A stretch of DNA of 60,189 bases from Brevundimonas diminuta 470-4 (GTDB taxonomy: Bacteria > Pseudomonadota > Alphaproteobacteria > Caulobacterales > Caulobacteraceae), in NCBI GenBank assembly GCA_000318405.1, contig KB291736.1, forward strand, positions 1-60,189. Direction: 5' to 3'. The notes below the pieces were generated by a model. It was not told the origin of the DNA. It was given only the letters and a program-made list of their open reading frames with translations, and did not search any database. Shown here in pieces: positions 41,978 through 51,420 of this stretch (position 1 is its first letter; the number at the start of each line of letters is the position of its first letter). Both the position numbers and the translations under genes were made by a program.

Positions 41978-43933
41978 ATGACCCTGAAGCTGGTCGGGCG
42001 GGTTTCAGCCCTCGCTATTGCTACTGCTGCACTCGGCGCCTGCGCCACGACCGCAGATACGACGCCGATGTCGCCCCTGGTTCCGGCCGCGTCGGTCCCG
42101 GCGACCGCTTACGTCAACGACCCGCACTCCTGGGCGCGCCCGGCCGAGGCGCGGGTGACGCACGTCGACCTGGACCTGACCGCCGACTTCGCCGCCAAGA
42201 CCCTGTCGGGCAAGGCCACGCTGGACGTGACCGGCCGTCCCGGCGCGACCGAGGTGGTGCTGGACGCCAAGATGCTGGACATCAAGGGCGTGACCGACGC
42301 CGCAGGCCGCCCGCTGGACTGGAGTCTGGGCGCCGCCGACCCGATCAAGGGCCAGCCGCTCAGCGTGCGCGTCCCGGCCTTCCGCGGCGGCGAGACGCAG
42401 AAGATCGTCGTCGCCTACGCCACCCGCCCCGACGCCTCGGCCCTGCAATGGCTCAGCCCGCAGCAGACCGCGGGCGGCCAGAAACCCTATCTGTTCAGCC
42501 AGGGACAGGCCATCCTGACCCGCACCTGGATCCCGACCCAGGACAGCCCCGGCATCCGCCAGACCTACAGCGCGCGCATCGTGGCGCCGTCGGACCTGAC
42601 CGTCGTCATGTCCGCCGAGCAACTGACCCCGAACGGCGAGGCGGCCGGCGCCGGAACCAAGGCCTGGCGCTTCAAGCTGGATCAGCCCATCCCGCCCTAT
42701 CTGATCGCCATCGGCGCAGGCGACCTCGCCTTCGCCCCCTTCGACGGACGCACCGGCGTCTGGACCGAGCCGAGCCGATTACAGGCCGCCCAATGGGAGC
42801 TGGAGCCGACGGCCAAGATGGTCGATGCGGCCGAGGCCCTGTACGGCCCCTATCGCTGGGGCCGGTATGACCTGCTGGTGCTGCCGCCCAGCTTCCCGTT
42901 CGGCGGGATGGAGAACCCGCGCCTGACCTTCGCCACCCCGACCATCATCGCCGGCGACCGGTCGCTGGTGTCCCTGGTGGCGCACGAACTGGCCCACTCC
43001 TGGTCGGGCAATCTGGTGACGAACGCCACCTGGGCCGACATCTGGCTGAACGAGGGCACGACCACCTATTTCGAGAACCGCATCATGGAGGCGCTCTACG
43101 GCCGCGAGCGCGCCCTGCAGGAACAGGCTCTGGCCTGGAACGATCTGGTCGCCGAGATCGCCGCCCCCGACCCGGCCGACACCCGCCTGCATCTGGACCT
43201 GACCGGGCGCGACCCCGACGACGGCCTGTCGGGCATTCCCTATGACAAGGGCGCGGCCTTCCTGCGCACCATCGAGCGCATCGTCGGGCGCGAGACGTTC
43301 GACGCCTGGCTGCGCGGCTATTTCGACCGCCACGCCTTCCAGCCGATGACCGACGTCGGCTTCCTGGCCGACATCCGCGAGCATCTGGTCAAGGGCGACG
43401 CGCGTCTGGAAGCCGAGCTTCAGCTGGAGAACTGGATCTACCAGCCCGGCCTGCCGTCAAACGCCCAGGCGCCGGTGTCGCACGCCTTCGAGGCCGTGGA
43501 TGCGGCCGCCGAGGCCTTCTACGTCGCCAAGGGCCCGGCCTCGGCCGCGCCGTGGAAGGACTGGAACACCCAGCAGCGCCTGCGCTTCCTGTCATGGCGA
43601 CCGCAAGGGCTGGCGGCGGGCGCCGACTGGCTGACCCCGGCGCAGCTGGCCGATCTGGAAAGCACGCTGAAGCTGGACAGCGAAGGCAACGCCGAACTGA
43701 CCTTCGCCTGGCTGCAGGCGGCGCTTGCCAACCGTTATGAGCCTGCCGTGGCGACGGCCGAACGCTTCCTGACCAGTCAGGGGCGACGCAAATTCGTCCT
43801 GCCGCTGTTCCAGACCCTGTGGGGCGAGGGCGACTGGGGCCGCCCCATCGCCACGCGCATCTACGCCGAAGCGCGACCGCTGTATCACCCGGTGACGAGC
43901 AACTCCGTCGATCAAGTAGTGGGGCGGCCTTAA
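41978..43933 (+). CDS. M1-family aminopeptidase, lipoprotein
   Basis: A 651-aa zinc peptidase starting MTLKLVGRVSALAIATAALG, with a lipobox LGAC at about residues 20-23. An N-terminal beta-saddle domain is followed by the catalytic domain: FPFGGMENPRLTFATPTIIA (substrate-anchoring GxMEN), zinc motif VAHELAHSWSGNLVTNA (about 334-350) and the third ligand in NEGTTTYFENRI. A C-terminal helical domain resembles leukotriene A4 hydrolase and not the large ERAP1-type domain. It cleaves N-terminal residues from peptides in the periplasm. Confidence 0.93.
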   Translation: MTLKLVGRVSALAIATAALGACATTADTTPMSPLVPAASVPATAYVNDPHSWARPAEARVTHVDLDLTADFAAKTLSGKATLDVTGRPGATEVVLDAKMLDIKGVTDAAGRPLDWSLGAADPIKGQPLSVRVPAFRGGETQKIVVAYATRPDASALQWLSPQQTAGGQKPYLFSQGQAILTRTWIPTQDSPGIRQTYSARIVAPSDLTVVMSAEQLTPNGEAAGAGTKAWRFKLDQPIPPYLIAIGAGDLAFAPFDGRTGVWTEPSRLQAAQWELEPTAKMVDAAEALYGPYRWGRYDLLVLPPSFPFGGMENPRLTFATPTIIAGDRSLVSLVAHELAHSWSGNLVTNATWADIWLNEGTTTYFENRIMEALYGRERALQEQALAWNDLVAEIAAPDPADTRLHLDLTGRDPDDGLSGIPYDKGAAFLRTIERIVGRETFDAWLRGYFDRHAFQPMTDVGFLADIREHLVKGDARLEAELQLENWIYQPGLPSNAQAPVSHAFEAVDAAAEAFYVAKGPASAAPWKDWNTQQRLRFLSWRPQGLAAGADWLTPAQLADLESTLKLDSEGNAELTFAWLQAALANRYEPAVATAERFLTSQGRRKFVLPLFQTLWGEGDWGRPIATRIYAEARPLYHPVTSNSVDQVVGRP

Positions 43934-43934
43934 G

Positions 43935-44366
43935 CTAAAGGTTCACCACCTCAACGCCGTCTTCGCGGGCCAGTCGGTCGGCGAGGACGGCGCGGTGGCA
44001 GCCGCAGGCGTCCGCCTCGAAGCACAGCAGGGCGACGCGCTTCTCGCCCGCCGCATGCCGCAGTTGCTGGAAGGCCGACTCGGCCTCGGGCTCCTGCATA
44101 TGGGCGTTGAAGACGGCGTGCATGGTCGCGACGTCGCCCTTGCGCGCCGCGTCGCGCCCGGCCTTGGGCGTCCCCAGCGCCCGCAGCTGAAGATAGTCGA
44201 GCCCTTCCGCCCTCAGGCTTTCGCCCAGCACGGTCTTGGAGAAGCCGGCGATGCGGGACGAGGCCACGGCGCGCACGTCGGCCACCAGCTCGACCCCGGC
44301 GGCCTTCAGCCGGTCGATGACCTGGGCCTGCGTCGAACCCTCGTAGCCGATGGTGAACAGTTTCAT
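43935..44366 (-). CDS. DUF488 domain protein
   Basis: A 143-aa protein with the family blocks MKLFTIGYEGSTQAQVIDRL, ELVADVRAVASSRIAGFSKT, LDYLQLRALGTPK and VALLCFEADACGCHRAVLAD. The Cys-x-x-His near the C terminus is conserved. The fold is of unknown activity; a nucleic-acid or small-molecule role has been suggested for the family. It converges with the M1 peptidase gene (1 nt between stops) and diverges from the amidohydrolase gene 74 nt away. Confidence 0.9.
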   Translation of the reverse strand: MKLFTIGYEGSTQAQVIDRLKAAGVELVADVRAVASSRIAGFSKTVLGESLRAEGLDYLQLRALGTPKAGRDAARKGDVATMHAVFNAHMQEPEAESAFQQLRHAAGEKRVALLCFEADACGCHRAVLADRLAREDGVEVVNL

Positions 44367-44440
44367 GGCGCGATGATGCGCGCAGGATCGCTTGACGCCA
44401 AGCGCGGCTGCGGCTACCTTGGCCGCGACTGGAGGCGCTG

Positions 44441-46108
44441 ATGATCCGAACCCTGAAGAAGACTCTGCCGCTGGCCGCCGCGCTGATGCTGGCGGCGGCG
44501 CCTGCGGCCTATGCCCAGAACCTGTTGATCCGGGGCGGAACCATCCATACCGGCGTCGAGGCCCAGCCGACCGCCGAGGTCGTGGTCGTGCGCGACGGCC
44601 GCATCGCCTATGTCGGTCCAGAGAGCGGCGCGCCTTCGGCCGAGGGTCTGGAGGCGGTCGATCTGAAGGGGGCGACTCTCTTCCCCGGCTTCACCGACGG
44701 CCACGCCCATCTGGACGGCATCGGCTGGCGCGAGATGACGCTGAATCTGGAAGGCGCGGCCTCTATCGTCGAGGCGATGGCGCGCCTGACCGCCTGGGCC
44801 GAGGTCCACCCCGAGGGCGTCATCGTCGGGCGCGGCTGGATCGAGACCCACTGGCCCGAGAAACGCTTCCTGACCGCCGCCGATCTGGACGCCGCCGCGC
44901 CGGGACGGATGGTGGTGCTGAGCCGGGCCGACGGCCATGCGCGGGTGGCGTCTAGCGCAGCTCTGGCGGCGGCCGGGATCGACGCGACGACGCCGACCCC
45001 CTCGGGCGGCGAAATCCTTAAAGGCGCGGACGGACAGCCGACCGGCCTGCTGGTCGACGGGGCCATGGCTCTGCTTGAAGGGCTGGCGCCCGAGGCGGAT
45101 GCAGCGGCGACGCGCGAGGCCTATCGCGCGGGCTTCAACGTCTACGCCCGCTATGGCTGGACCGGCGTCCACTTCATGAGCGCGCCGTGGAAGGACGTGC
45201 CCCTGCTGGAGGCGATGGCCGAAGCGGGCGAGGCGCCCTTGCGGGTCTACAACAGCATCGACATGGGCGACGCGCGCGCCCTGATGGCGGGCGGGCCGCG
45301 CGACGCGGGCGACGGGCGCATCATCACCCGGGCGATCAAATTCTACGCCGACGGCGCGCTTGGCTCGCGCGGGGCCAAGCTGTTCGAGCCCTATTCAGAC
45401 CGGCCCGATACGTCCGGCCTGATGCTGACCTCGCGCGAAGAGGTCATGCCGCTGTATCAGGAGGCGCTGAGGACGGGCGTCCAGATCGCCACCCACGCGA
45501 TCGGCGATCAGGGCAATCACGACGTCGCCGCCTGGTATGACGAGGCCCTGCGCGCGACGCCCAAGGCCGAGTGGAAGCTGGCCGATCCGCGCTGGCGCAT
45601 CGAGCACGCCCAGATCATCCGGCCGCGCGACTATCACTATTTCAGCGACCTGCCGATCATCGCCTCCATGCAGCCCAGCCACGCCATCGGCGACCTGCAT
45701 TTCGCCGCCGACCGTCTGGGCGACGCCCGGCTGGACGGCGCCTACGCCTGGCATACGCTGGTGGATCGCGGGGTGATCGTGGTCGGCGGCTCGGACGCGC
45801 CGGTCGAGCGCGGCGATCCCCTGATCGAGTTCTACGCCGCCGTGGCGCGCCGCGACCTGAACGGCTTCCAGGGGCCGGACTGGCGCCCGGACGAGGCGGT
45901 GGACCGGGCGACGGCGCTGAAGATGTTCACCCTGTGGCCCGCCTACGCCAGCTTCCGCGAGAATGAGCTGGGCACCATCGAGGTGGGCAAGCGCGGCGAC
46001 TTCACCGCCTTCGACATCGACCTGATGACCGTTCCCGCCGCCGACATTCCCAAGGGCCGGGCCGTGCTGACGGTGGTCGACGGCCGCGTCGTCCACCGAG
46101 CGGACTAG
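44441..46108 (+). CDS. Amidohydrolase (YtcJ-like), exported
   Basis: A 555-aa protein with a signal peptide (residues 1-25, ending APAAYA). Metal ligands in DGHAHLDG (about 86-93), a carboxylysine candidate region AIKFYADGALGSRGA, QIATHAIGDQGNHDV, RWRIEHAQIIRP and VVGGSDAPVERGDP. C-terminal FTAFDIDLMTVPAADIPKGR is typical of amidohydrolase family 3. Members hydrolyse amide or ester bonds in small periplasmic substrates; the substrate cannot be named. Confidence 0.9.
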   Translation: MIRTLKKTLPLAAALMLAAAPAAYAQNLLIRGGTIHTGVEAQPTAEVVVVRDGRIAYVGPESGAPSAEGLEAVDLKGATLFPGFTDGHAHLDGIGWREMTLNLEGAASIVEAMARLTAWAEVHPEGVIVGRGWIETHWPEKRFLTAADLDAAAPGRMVVLSRADGHARVASSAALAAAGIDATTPTPSGGEILKGADGQPTGLLVDGAMALLEGLAPEADAAATREAYRAGFNVYARYGWTGVHFMSAPWKDVPLLEAMAEAGEAPLRVYNSIDMGDARALMAGGPRDAGDGRIITRAIKFYADGALGSRGAKLFEPYSDRPDTSGLMLTSREEVMPLYQEALRTGVQIATHAIGDQGNHDVAAWYDEALRATPKAEWKLADPRWRIEHAQIIRPRDYHYFSDLPIIASMQPSHAIGDLHFAADRLGDARLDGAYAWHTLVDRGVIVVGGSDAPVERGDPLIEFYAAVARRDLNGFQGPDWRPDEAVDRATALKMFTLWPAYASFRENELGTIEVGKRGDFTAFDIDLMTVPAADIPKGRAVLTVVDGRVVHRAD

Positions 46109-46235
46109 GATGGATTGATCGCTCGGAATCCGGCCCTTCTCGTTGCGGGCGGGGGCCGCTTCGGTTAAGCCCCGCGCATAGGATTTTATCTCCGGCCGGG
46201 TCTGCGGCCGGGGCTTGGCGTTTGGAGCGTCTGAG

Positions 46236-47207
46236 ATGGCTGATTTCGCCCCCGGTCTGGTCACTGTGTTCGGAGGCTCGGGCTTCATCGGGACCCAGGT
46301 CGTGCGCGCCCTGGCCCGTCGCGGCTGGCGCGTGCGCGTCGCGGCGCGCAACGCCAAGAGCGCGCCCGTGCTGCACATGGCCGGCGACGTCGGCCAGGTT
46401 CAGGTCGTCCGCTGCAACATCACCGACAAGGCTGCGGTGGCGCAGGCCGTGCACGGCGCCGACGCTGTGATCAATCTGGTCGGCATCCTGTTCGAGACCG
46501 GCGGCCGCAAGTTCCAGACCCTGCACGTCGAGGGCGCGACCAACGTCGCCGAGGCGGCTGCGGCTGCGGGCGTCCAGCGCCTGACCCACATCTCGGCCAT
46601 CGGCGCCGACGCCAACGGCAAGGCCGACTACGCCCGCACCAAGGGGGAGGCCGAGGCCGCCGTGCGCGCCGCCTTCCCCGGCGCCGTGATCGTGCGCCCG
46701 TCGATCGTCTTCGGCTCGGGCGACCAGTTCCTGAACCGCTTCGCCGCCATGGCGACCTGGTCGCCGGTCCTGCCGCTGATCGGCGGCGGCCAGACGAAGT
46801 TCCAGCCGGTCTATGTCGCGGACGCCGCCGAGGCCATCGCCCGCGCCACCGTCGCGCCCGAGGCTGGGGGCGAAACCTATGAGCTGGGCGGCCCGTCGGT
46901 CTGGACCTTCGAAGACATCCTGAAGTTCATCCTGCGCGAAACCAACCGCCGGAACATCCTGCTGCCGCTGCCCTTCCCGGTCGCCCGGATGATCGGCTCG
47001 CTGGCCCAGATCCCGGCCGTGATCGGCCTGGCGCCGGCCCTGACCAAGGATCAGGTCGTGCTGCTGGAGAGCGACAACGTCGTGTCGGCGGGCGCCAAGG
47101 GCCTGGCCGACCTGGGCGTCGAGGCGTCCGGTCTGGAAGCCATCGCCCCGGCCTATCTGTGGCGCTATCGCGCCGGGGGCCAATACGCCGAAAGCCCCGC
47201 CGCATAA
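46236..47207 (+). CDS. NDUFA9-like complex I assembly/accessory protein (SDR fold)
   Basis: A 323-aa Rossmann protein starting MADFAPGLVTVFGGSGFIGT; the GGSGFIG loop binds NAD(P). INLVGILFETGGRKFQTLHV, ISAIGADANGKADYARTKGE (Y-x-x-x-K) and IVRPSIVFGSGDQFLNRFAA are characteristic of the alphaproteobacterial complex I NDUFA9 subunit family. It is an atypical short-chain dehydrogenase with a structural role at complex I. Genes like it are chromosomal core genes, which supports this side being host DNA. A dispersed repeat follows it directly. Confidence 0.9.
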   Translation: MADFAPGLVTVFGGSGFIGTQVVRALARRGWRVRVAARNAKSAPVLHMAGDVGQVQVVRCNITDKAAVAQAVHGADAVINLVGILFETGGRKFQTLHVEGATNVAEAAAAAGVQRLTHISAIGADANGKADYARTKGEAEAAVRAAFPGAVIVRPSIVFGSGDQFLNRFAAMATWSPVLPLIGGGQTKFQPVYVADAAEAIARATVAPEAGGETYELGGPSVWTFEDILKFILRETNRRNILLPLPFPVARMIGSLAQIPAVIGLAPALTKDQVVLLESDNVVSAGAKGLADLGVEASGLEAIAPAYLWRYRAGGQYAESPAA

Positions 47208-47208
47208 T

Positions 47209-47334
47209 TCTCCTCCCCATGCAAATGGGGAGGTGGATCGGCGCTGAAAGCGACGAGACGGAGGGGCGGCTTGGTTTCGCCGCCCTGGCCGCTCCACCAC
47301 TTCGTGGTCGCCCTCCCCACGCCGTGGGGAGGAA
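47209..47334. repeat. Dispersed palindromic repeat, copy 1
   Basis: About 126 nt between the NDUFA9-like and uppP genes. It starts TCCTCCCCATGCAAATGGGG and ends with the complementary CCCCACGCCGTGGGGAGGAA. In between are GGAGGGGCGGC and CTCCACCACTTCGTGGT arms. The copy at 60029..60154 has the same edges and order of blocks. It looks like a non-autonomous palindromic element. Confidence 0.8.
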
Positions 47335-47339
47335 ATGGC

Positions 47340-48146
47340 CTACAGCGCCCCCGTCGCCGCAAGGCCGATGATGCCGACCACGCCGACCGCAATCCGCCAC
47401 CAGGCGAAGGGGCCGAAGCCGCGCTTGGACACGAAGTCGAGCAGGAAGCGCACCACGGCCAGGGCCGAGATGAAGGCGGCGACGAAGCCGATGGCGATCA
47501 GGCCCAGATCGCTGAAGTCCAGCACGTCGCGGTTCTTGAACAGGTCATAGGCCACCGCGGCGCCCATCGTCGGCAGGGCCAGGAAGAAGCTGAACTCGGC
47601 CGCCGACCGCTTGTCCGTCCCCAGCAGCAGCCCCCCGGCGATGGTGGCGCCCGAGCGCGATACGCCCGGGATCATGGCCAGACACTGGAACAGGCCGATC
47701 AGGAAATAGACCCGGAACGGATAGCGGTCCGCGTCCAGATAGGCCGGGATCTTCTTCATCCGGTCCAGCCACAGCAGCAGCACCCCGCCGACGATCAGGG
47801 CGATGCAGATGACCAGCGGCGTCTCGAACAGCACCGTCTTGATGAAGCCATAGGCCAGAAAGCCGATCACCACGGCGGGGGCGAAGGCGATCAGCAGGCC
47901 GATCAGGAAGCGCCGCGCCTCGGCGTCGAACGGCCAGCGCGTCGCCAGCGCCCACAGCCGCTTGAAATAGACGCTGATGATGGCCAGCAGGGCGCCCAGC
48001 TGGATGACGACCTCGAACGTCTTTCCGGTGCTTTGAAAGCCGAGGAAATGCCCCAACAGCAACATGTGGCCGGTGGAGGACACCGGAATGAACTCGGTCA
48101 ATCCTTCGACCAGACCCAGAAGGATCGCCGTCAGCCAGTCCGCCAT
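47340..48146 (-). CDS. uppP: Undecaprenyl-diphosphatase UppP (BacA)
   Basis: A 268-aa polytopic membrane enzyme. Active-site blocks: [20 protein letters not shown] (residues 11-30, with the Glu-rich motif) and [20 protein letters not shown] (about 168-187, PGxSRSG). Eight or so membrane helices. It dephosphorylates undecaprenyl diphosphate in the inner membrane to recycle the peptidoglycan lipid carrier and gives bacitracin tolerance. Its stop lies 5 nt from the palindromic repeat, and it diverges from the CDF gene. Confidence 0.95.
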   Translation of the reverse strand: MADWLTAILLGLVEGLTEFIPVSSTGHMLLLGHFLGFQSTGKTFEVVIQLGALLAIISVYFKRLWALATRWPFDAEARRFLIGLLIAFAPAVVIGFLAYGFIKTVLFETPLVICIALIVGGVLLLWLDRMKKIPAYLDADRYPFRVYFLIGLFQCLAMIPGVSRSGATIAGGLLLGTDKRSAAEFSFFLALPTMGAAVAYDLFKNRDVLDFSDLGLIAIGFVAAFISALAVVRFLLDFVSKRGFGPFAWWRIAVGVVGIIGLAATGAL

Positions 48147-48282
48147 GAATGCTCCGTCTCGGTTTTTCAGGTCCGGGGGTCAGATGCGCCGCGCCTGCGG
48201 CGTCGCGTCTGCGCTTCCATAGCGCCCCGGCCTTCTCGCCGCCATTGGCGCGGGCGCGGTTTTAGGCGACAAGGGCGAGGAA

Positions 48283-49299
48283 ATGACCGTCTCCTCCCTC
48301 GACGCCGCAAATGAGACCACCCGCCGGATCACCACCCTGTCGGTGGCGACGGCGGTCCTGCTGATCGTCATGAAGGCTTTCGCCCTGGGGGCGTCCGGCT
48401 CGGTCTCCATCCTGGCCAGTCTGGCGGATTCGACGCTGGACCTCATCGCGTCGCTGGCGACCTTCTTCGCCGTGCGCTGGGCGGCGCTGCCGCCGGACGA
48501 AGCGCACCGCTATGGCCACGGCAAGGCGGAGGGGCTGGCCTCTCTGGTGCAGGCGGGCATGGTGCTGGCGTCCAGCGTCTTCATCGGCTGGGAGGCGGTG
48601 CAGCGCATCTTCGACCCGCGCCCCGTCACCTCGGGCGGGTGGGCGATCGGCGTGGTCGTCCTGTCCATCGCCATAACGTCCGCCCTGGTGTGGATGCAGA
48701 CGCAGGCGGTGAAGAAGACCGGCTCCCTGGCGGTGGCGGGCGACCGCGCCCACTACGCCGCCGATCTGGCCTCCAACGTCGTGGTGCTGATCGGGGTCGT
48801 TTCCGGCTCCCTGCTCAAGGCGCCCGGACTGGACGCGGTGGCGGGCCTGGTGGTCGCGGTCTGGCTGGCCTGGGGGGCGCTGAATCTGTTGAGGGGCGCA
48901 GCCGATCACCTGCTGGACCGGGCCGCCTCGGACGAGGACCGCGCCGCCATCGTCGCGGCGGTGACTGAGGACGCCCGCATCGCCAACGTCCACCAGCTTC
49001 GCACCCGCATGGCCGGCCAGGCCCTGATGGTGCAGATGCACGTCGATCTGGACCCTGAGCTTAGCCTGAAGGCCGCGCACGGCATCATCCTGGACGCCGA
49101 GAAACGGGTGCTTGAGGCGTTTCCTCACGCCGACATCATGATCCATGCCGACCCGCGCGGCGCCGCCGAACCGCACGGCGGCCCCCTGGCCTCGGCGCGA
49201 CCGCCGGGAGGGGAGCCGGCCAAGGCTGAACCGGACGCCCAACCGGCTCAGCGCGACGCCCCGGACGCGCCCTCGAACCGGGTCGGCCCCTGGTCCTGA
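48283..49299 (+). CDS. Cation diffusion facilitator (FieF/MMT-like)
   Basis: A 338-aa transporter with six membrane helices (about residues 15-210). Metal-site residues appear in LASLADSTLDLIASLATFFA (DxxxD), HRYGHGKAEGLASLVQAGMV and DRAHYAADLASNVVVLIGVV. A C-terminal cytoplasmic domain with VHQLRTRMAGQALMVQMHVD follows. The Pro/Ala-rich tail of about 45 residues is extra. It exports divalent metals (Zn, Fe, Mn or Cd) in exchange for protons. Confidence 0.92.
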   Translation: MTVSSLDAANETTRRITTLSVATAVLLIVMKAFALGASGSVSILASLADSTLDLIASLATFFAVRWAALPPDEAHRYGHGKAEGLASLVQAGMVLASSVFIGWEAVQRIFDPRPVTSGGWAIGVVVLSIAITSALVWMQTQAVKKTGSLAVAGDRAHYAADLASNVVVLIGVVSGSLLKAPGLDAVAGLVVAVWLAWGALNLLRGAADHLLDRAASDEDRAAIVAAVTEDARIANVHQLRTRMAGQALMVQMHVDLDPELSLKAAHGIILDAEKRVLEAFPHADIMIHADPRGAAEPHGGPLASARPPGGEPAKAEPDAQPAQRDAPDAPSNRVGPWS

Positions 49300-49364
49300 C
49301 GCCCTGCGACAATCGCGCGCGGTAAACGGAGCCTTAACGCGCGCGGGCGCATTGAAAGCGGACG

Positions 49365-50051
49365 ATGTCCACGCCCGCCGTCCTGTATCATTTCGCCTTT
49401 CATCCGGCCTCGCGCACGGCGCGGCTGGCGCTGGGCGAAGCGAGAGTCGAATACGCCGAGGAGCCGGTCCGACCGTGGGAGGGCGACTGCCCCCTGTTCG
49501 AGATGAATCCCTCGGGCATGCCGCCGGTCCTGAGCGTGACCGAGAAGGGTCGGGGCCTGACCCTGTGCGAACAGGACGCCATCCTCGGCTGGCTGGAAGA
49601 TCGCGCCAAGGGCGATTTCCTGCTGCCGTCCGACATGGCCGAACGGGCCGAGGCGCGCCGTCTGGCGACCTGGTTCAGCCGCCGTTTCACCGACGAGGTC
49701 GACGCCGTCCTGCTGCATGAGCGGATGGAGAAGCCGCTGCTGCGCATGGGGCCGCCCGATGCCCGGATGCTGCGCGAGGGCCGCGAATTCCTTAAGGGCC
49801 ACCTGACGGTTCTGGAGCCGCTGGCCGCCGGCCGCGAATGGCTGGCGGGGCGCCGGCTCAGCCAGGCCGACCTGATCGCGGCGGGCCATCTGTCGGTGCT
49901 CGACTATTTCGGCGAGATCGCCTGGGCGTCGTGGCCCTCGCTGAAGCTGTGGTACTCCAAGCTGAAGTCGCGCCCCTGTTTCCGCCCCCTGCTGGGCGAC
50001 CGCTTCCCCGGCGTGCATCCGGCGCCCTGGTACGCCGACCTCGACTTCTGA
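49365..50051 (+). CDS. Glutathione S-transferase family protein
   Basis: A 228-aa protein. The N-terminal thioredoxin-like domain has FAFHPASRTARLALGEARVE, EMNPSGMPPVLSV (cis-Pro) and LTLCEQDAILGWLED (Glu/Asp glutathione site). The C-terminal helical domain contains LAGRRLSQADLIAAGHLSVL (N-capping box). It is a cytosolic GST of unclear class; substrate unknown. It is 25 nt upstream of queG and read in the same direction, so they are probably one transcript. Confidence 0.9.
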   Translation: MSTPAVLYHFAFHPASRTARLALGEARVEYAEEPVRPWEGDCPLFEMNPSGMPPVLSVTEKGRGLTLCEQDAILGWLEDRAKGDFLLPSDMAERAEARRLATWFSRRFTDEVDAVLLHERMEKPLLRMGPPDARMLREGREFLKGHLTVLEPLAAGREWLAGRRLSQADLIAAGHLSVLDYFGEIAWASWPSLKLWYSKLKSRPCFRPLLGDRFPGVHPAPWYADLDF

Positions 50052-50076
50052 GGCCGCGCAAGGCTAAAGCCGCCTC

Positions 50077-51204
50077 ATGGCGGCCGATCCCCGCATCTTC
50101 ATCCGACAGCGCGCCGCCGAACTGGGCTTCGGCGTGTGCCGCTTCGCCTCGGCCTCCGAGCCGTGGAGCGCGGGCGAACGGCTGGCCTATTTCGTCGACG
50201 CCGGTCGCCACGGCGACATGGGCTGGATGGAGACGACGCTGGAGCGCCGCGCCCATCCCACCGCCATGTGGGACGGCGCCCGGACCGCTATCGTCCTGGG
50301 CATGAACTACGGCCCCGACGAAGATCCCCGGCCTGAGCTGGAGCAGGCGTCATCGGGCTATATCTCCGTCTATGCGCGCGGCGACGACTATCACGAGGTC
50401 ATCAAGGGGCGGCTGAAAATCCTGGCCGGTCAGATCGCCGCGCGGCTGAAGCAGGAGGTCAAGGTCTTCGTCGACACCGCCCCCCTGATGGAGAAGCCGC
50501 TGGCCCAGCGCGCAGGCCTGGGCTGGCAGGGCAAGCACACCAACCTGCTCAGCCGCACCCACGGCAACTGGCTGTTTCTGGGCGTGATCCTGACCGCCGC
50601 CGAAATTGAGCCGGACGAGGCCGAGACCGAGCACTGCGGCCGCTGCACCGCCTGTCTGGACGCCTGTCCGACCAAGGCTTTTCCGGCGCCGTTCCAGATC
50701 GACGCCCGACGCTGCATCTCCTATCTGACGATCGAGTATGCGGGCGCCTGGCCGCGCGAGTTCCGCCTCGCCACGGGCAACCGCATCTACGGCTGCGACG
50801 ACTGTCTGGCCGCCTGTCCGTGGAACAAGTTCGCCCAAAGCGCATCCGAGGCCCGGCTTCAGGCGCGCGATGCGTTGAAGTCGCCGCCCCTGACGGACCT
50901 GCTGGCGCTGGACGACCCCGCCTTCCGCGCCCTGTTCACCAAGAGCCCGGTCAAGCGCATCGGGCGAGATCGGTTCATCCGGAACGTGCTGTATGCAGCG
51001 GGCAATTCCGGGGACGCCGCCCTGATCGCGTCGGTTGAGGCGTTGCTGGACGATCCCGCCCCCGTCGTGCGCGGCGCGGCGGCATGGGCCCTGTCGCGCC
51101 TGTCGCCGGAACGGTTCGCGATGGAGCGCGCGGCGCGTCTAGCGAGCGAACCGGACGCTGACGTTCGCCAGGAATGGTCCTTCTCCCCTTGTGGGAGAAG
51201 GTGA
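50077..51204 (+). CDS. queG: Epoxyqueuosine reductase QueG, C terminus altered by a repeat
   Basis: A 375-aa iron-sulfur, cobalamin-dependent enzyme that makes queuosine from epoxyqueuosine in tRNA. The cobalamin-binding part includes VFVDTAPLMEKPLAQRAGLG. The cluster motifs are HCGRCTACLDACPTKAFPAP and CDDCLAACPWNKFA, and a HEAT-like C-terminal part has ALLDDPAPVVRGAAAWALSR. The last residues (FSPCGRR) and the stop (51202..51204) are encoded by the left end of a dispersed repeat, so the native C-terminal end was replaced. Confidence 0.93.
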   Translation: MAADPRIFIRQRAAELGFGVCRFASASEPWSAGERLAYFVDAGRHGDMGWMETTLERRAHPTAMWDGARTAIVLGMNYGPDEDPRPELEQASSGYISVYARGDDYHEVIKGRLKILAGQIAARLKQEVKVFVDTAPLMEKPLAQRAGLGWQGKHTNLLSRTHGNWLFLGVILTAAEIEPDEAETEHCGRCTACLDACPTKAFPAPFQIDARRCISYLTIEYAGAWPREFRLATGNRIYGCDDCLAACPWNKFAQSASEARLQARDALKSPPLTDLLALDDPAFRALFTKSPVKRIGRDRFIRNVLYAAGNSGDAALIASVEALLDDPAPVVRGAAAWALSRLSPERFAMERAARLASEPDADVRQEWSFSPCGRR

Positions 51205-51346
51205 CAGGCGCAGCCTGACGGATGAGGGGCGTCAGCGGTTGACCCGAAAGTCGGACACGCGACCGCCGCTTCAATGTCAGAACGCCCCGCCGACACCCCT
51301 CATCCGAGCGCCTTGCGGCGCCCACCTTCTCCCACAAGGGGGGAAG
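51181..51346. repeat. MITE-like element with terminal inverted repeats
   Basis: About 166 nt with matching ends: TTCTCCCCTTGTGGGAGAAG at 51181 and the complementary CTTCTCCCACAAGGGGGGAA ending at 51346. It is palindromic overall (GATGAGGGGCGTC against ACACCCCTCATC). It is inserted at the 3' end of queG and supplies its stop. No open frame for a transposase. It resembles non-autonomous dispersed elements of alphaproteobacterial chromosomes. Confidence 0.85.
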
Positions 51347-51420
51347 GATTTGAGCGAGCTACCCGCCTGCGGCTACTTGAGCACCCCCTCCCTCAAGGCG
51401 AGAAGGGCAGGAGCGCAGGA

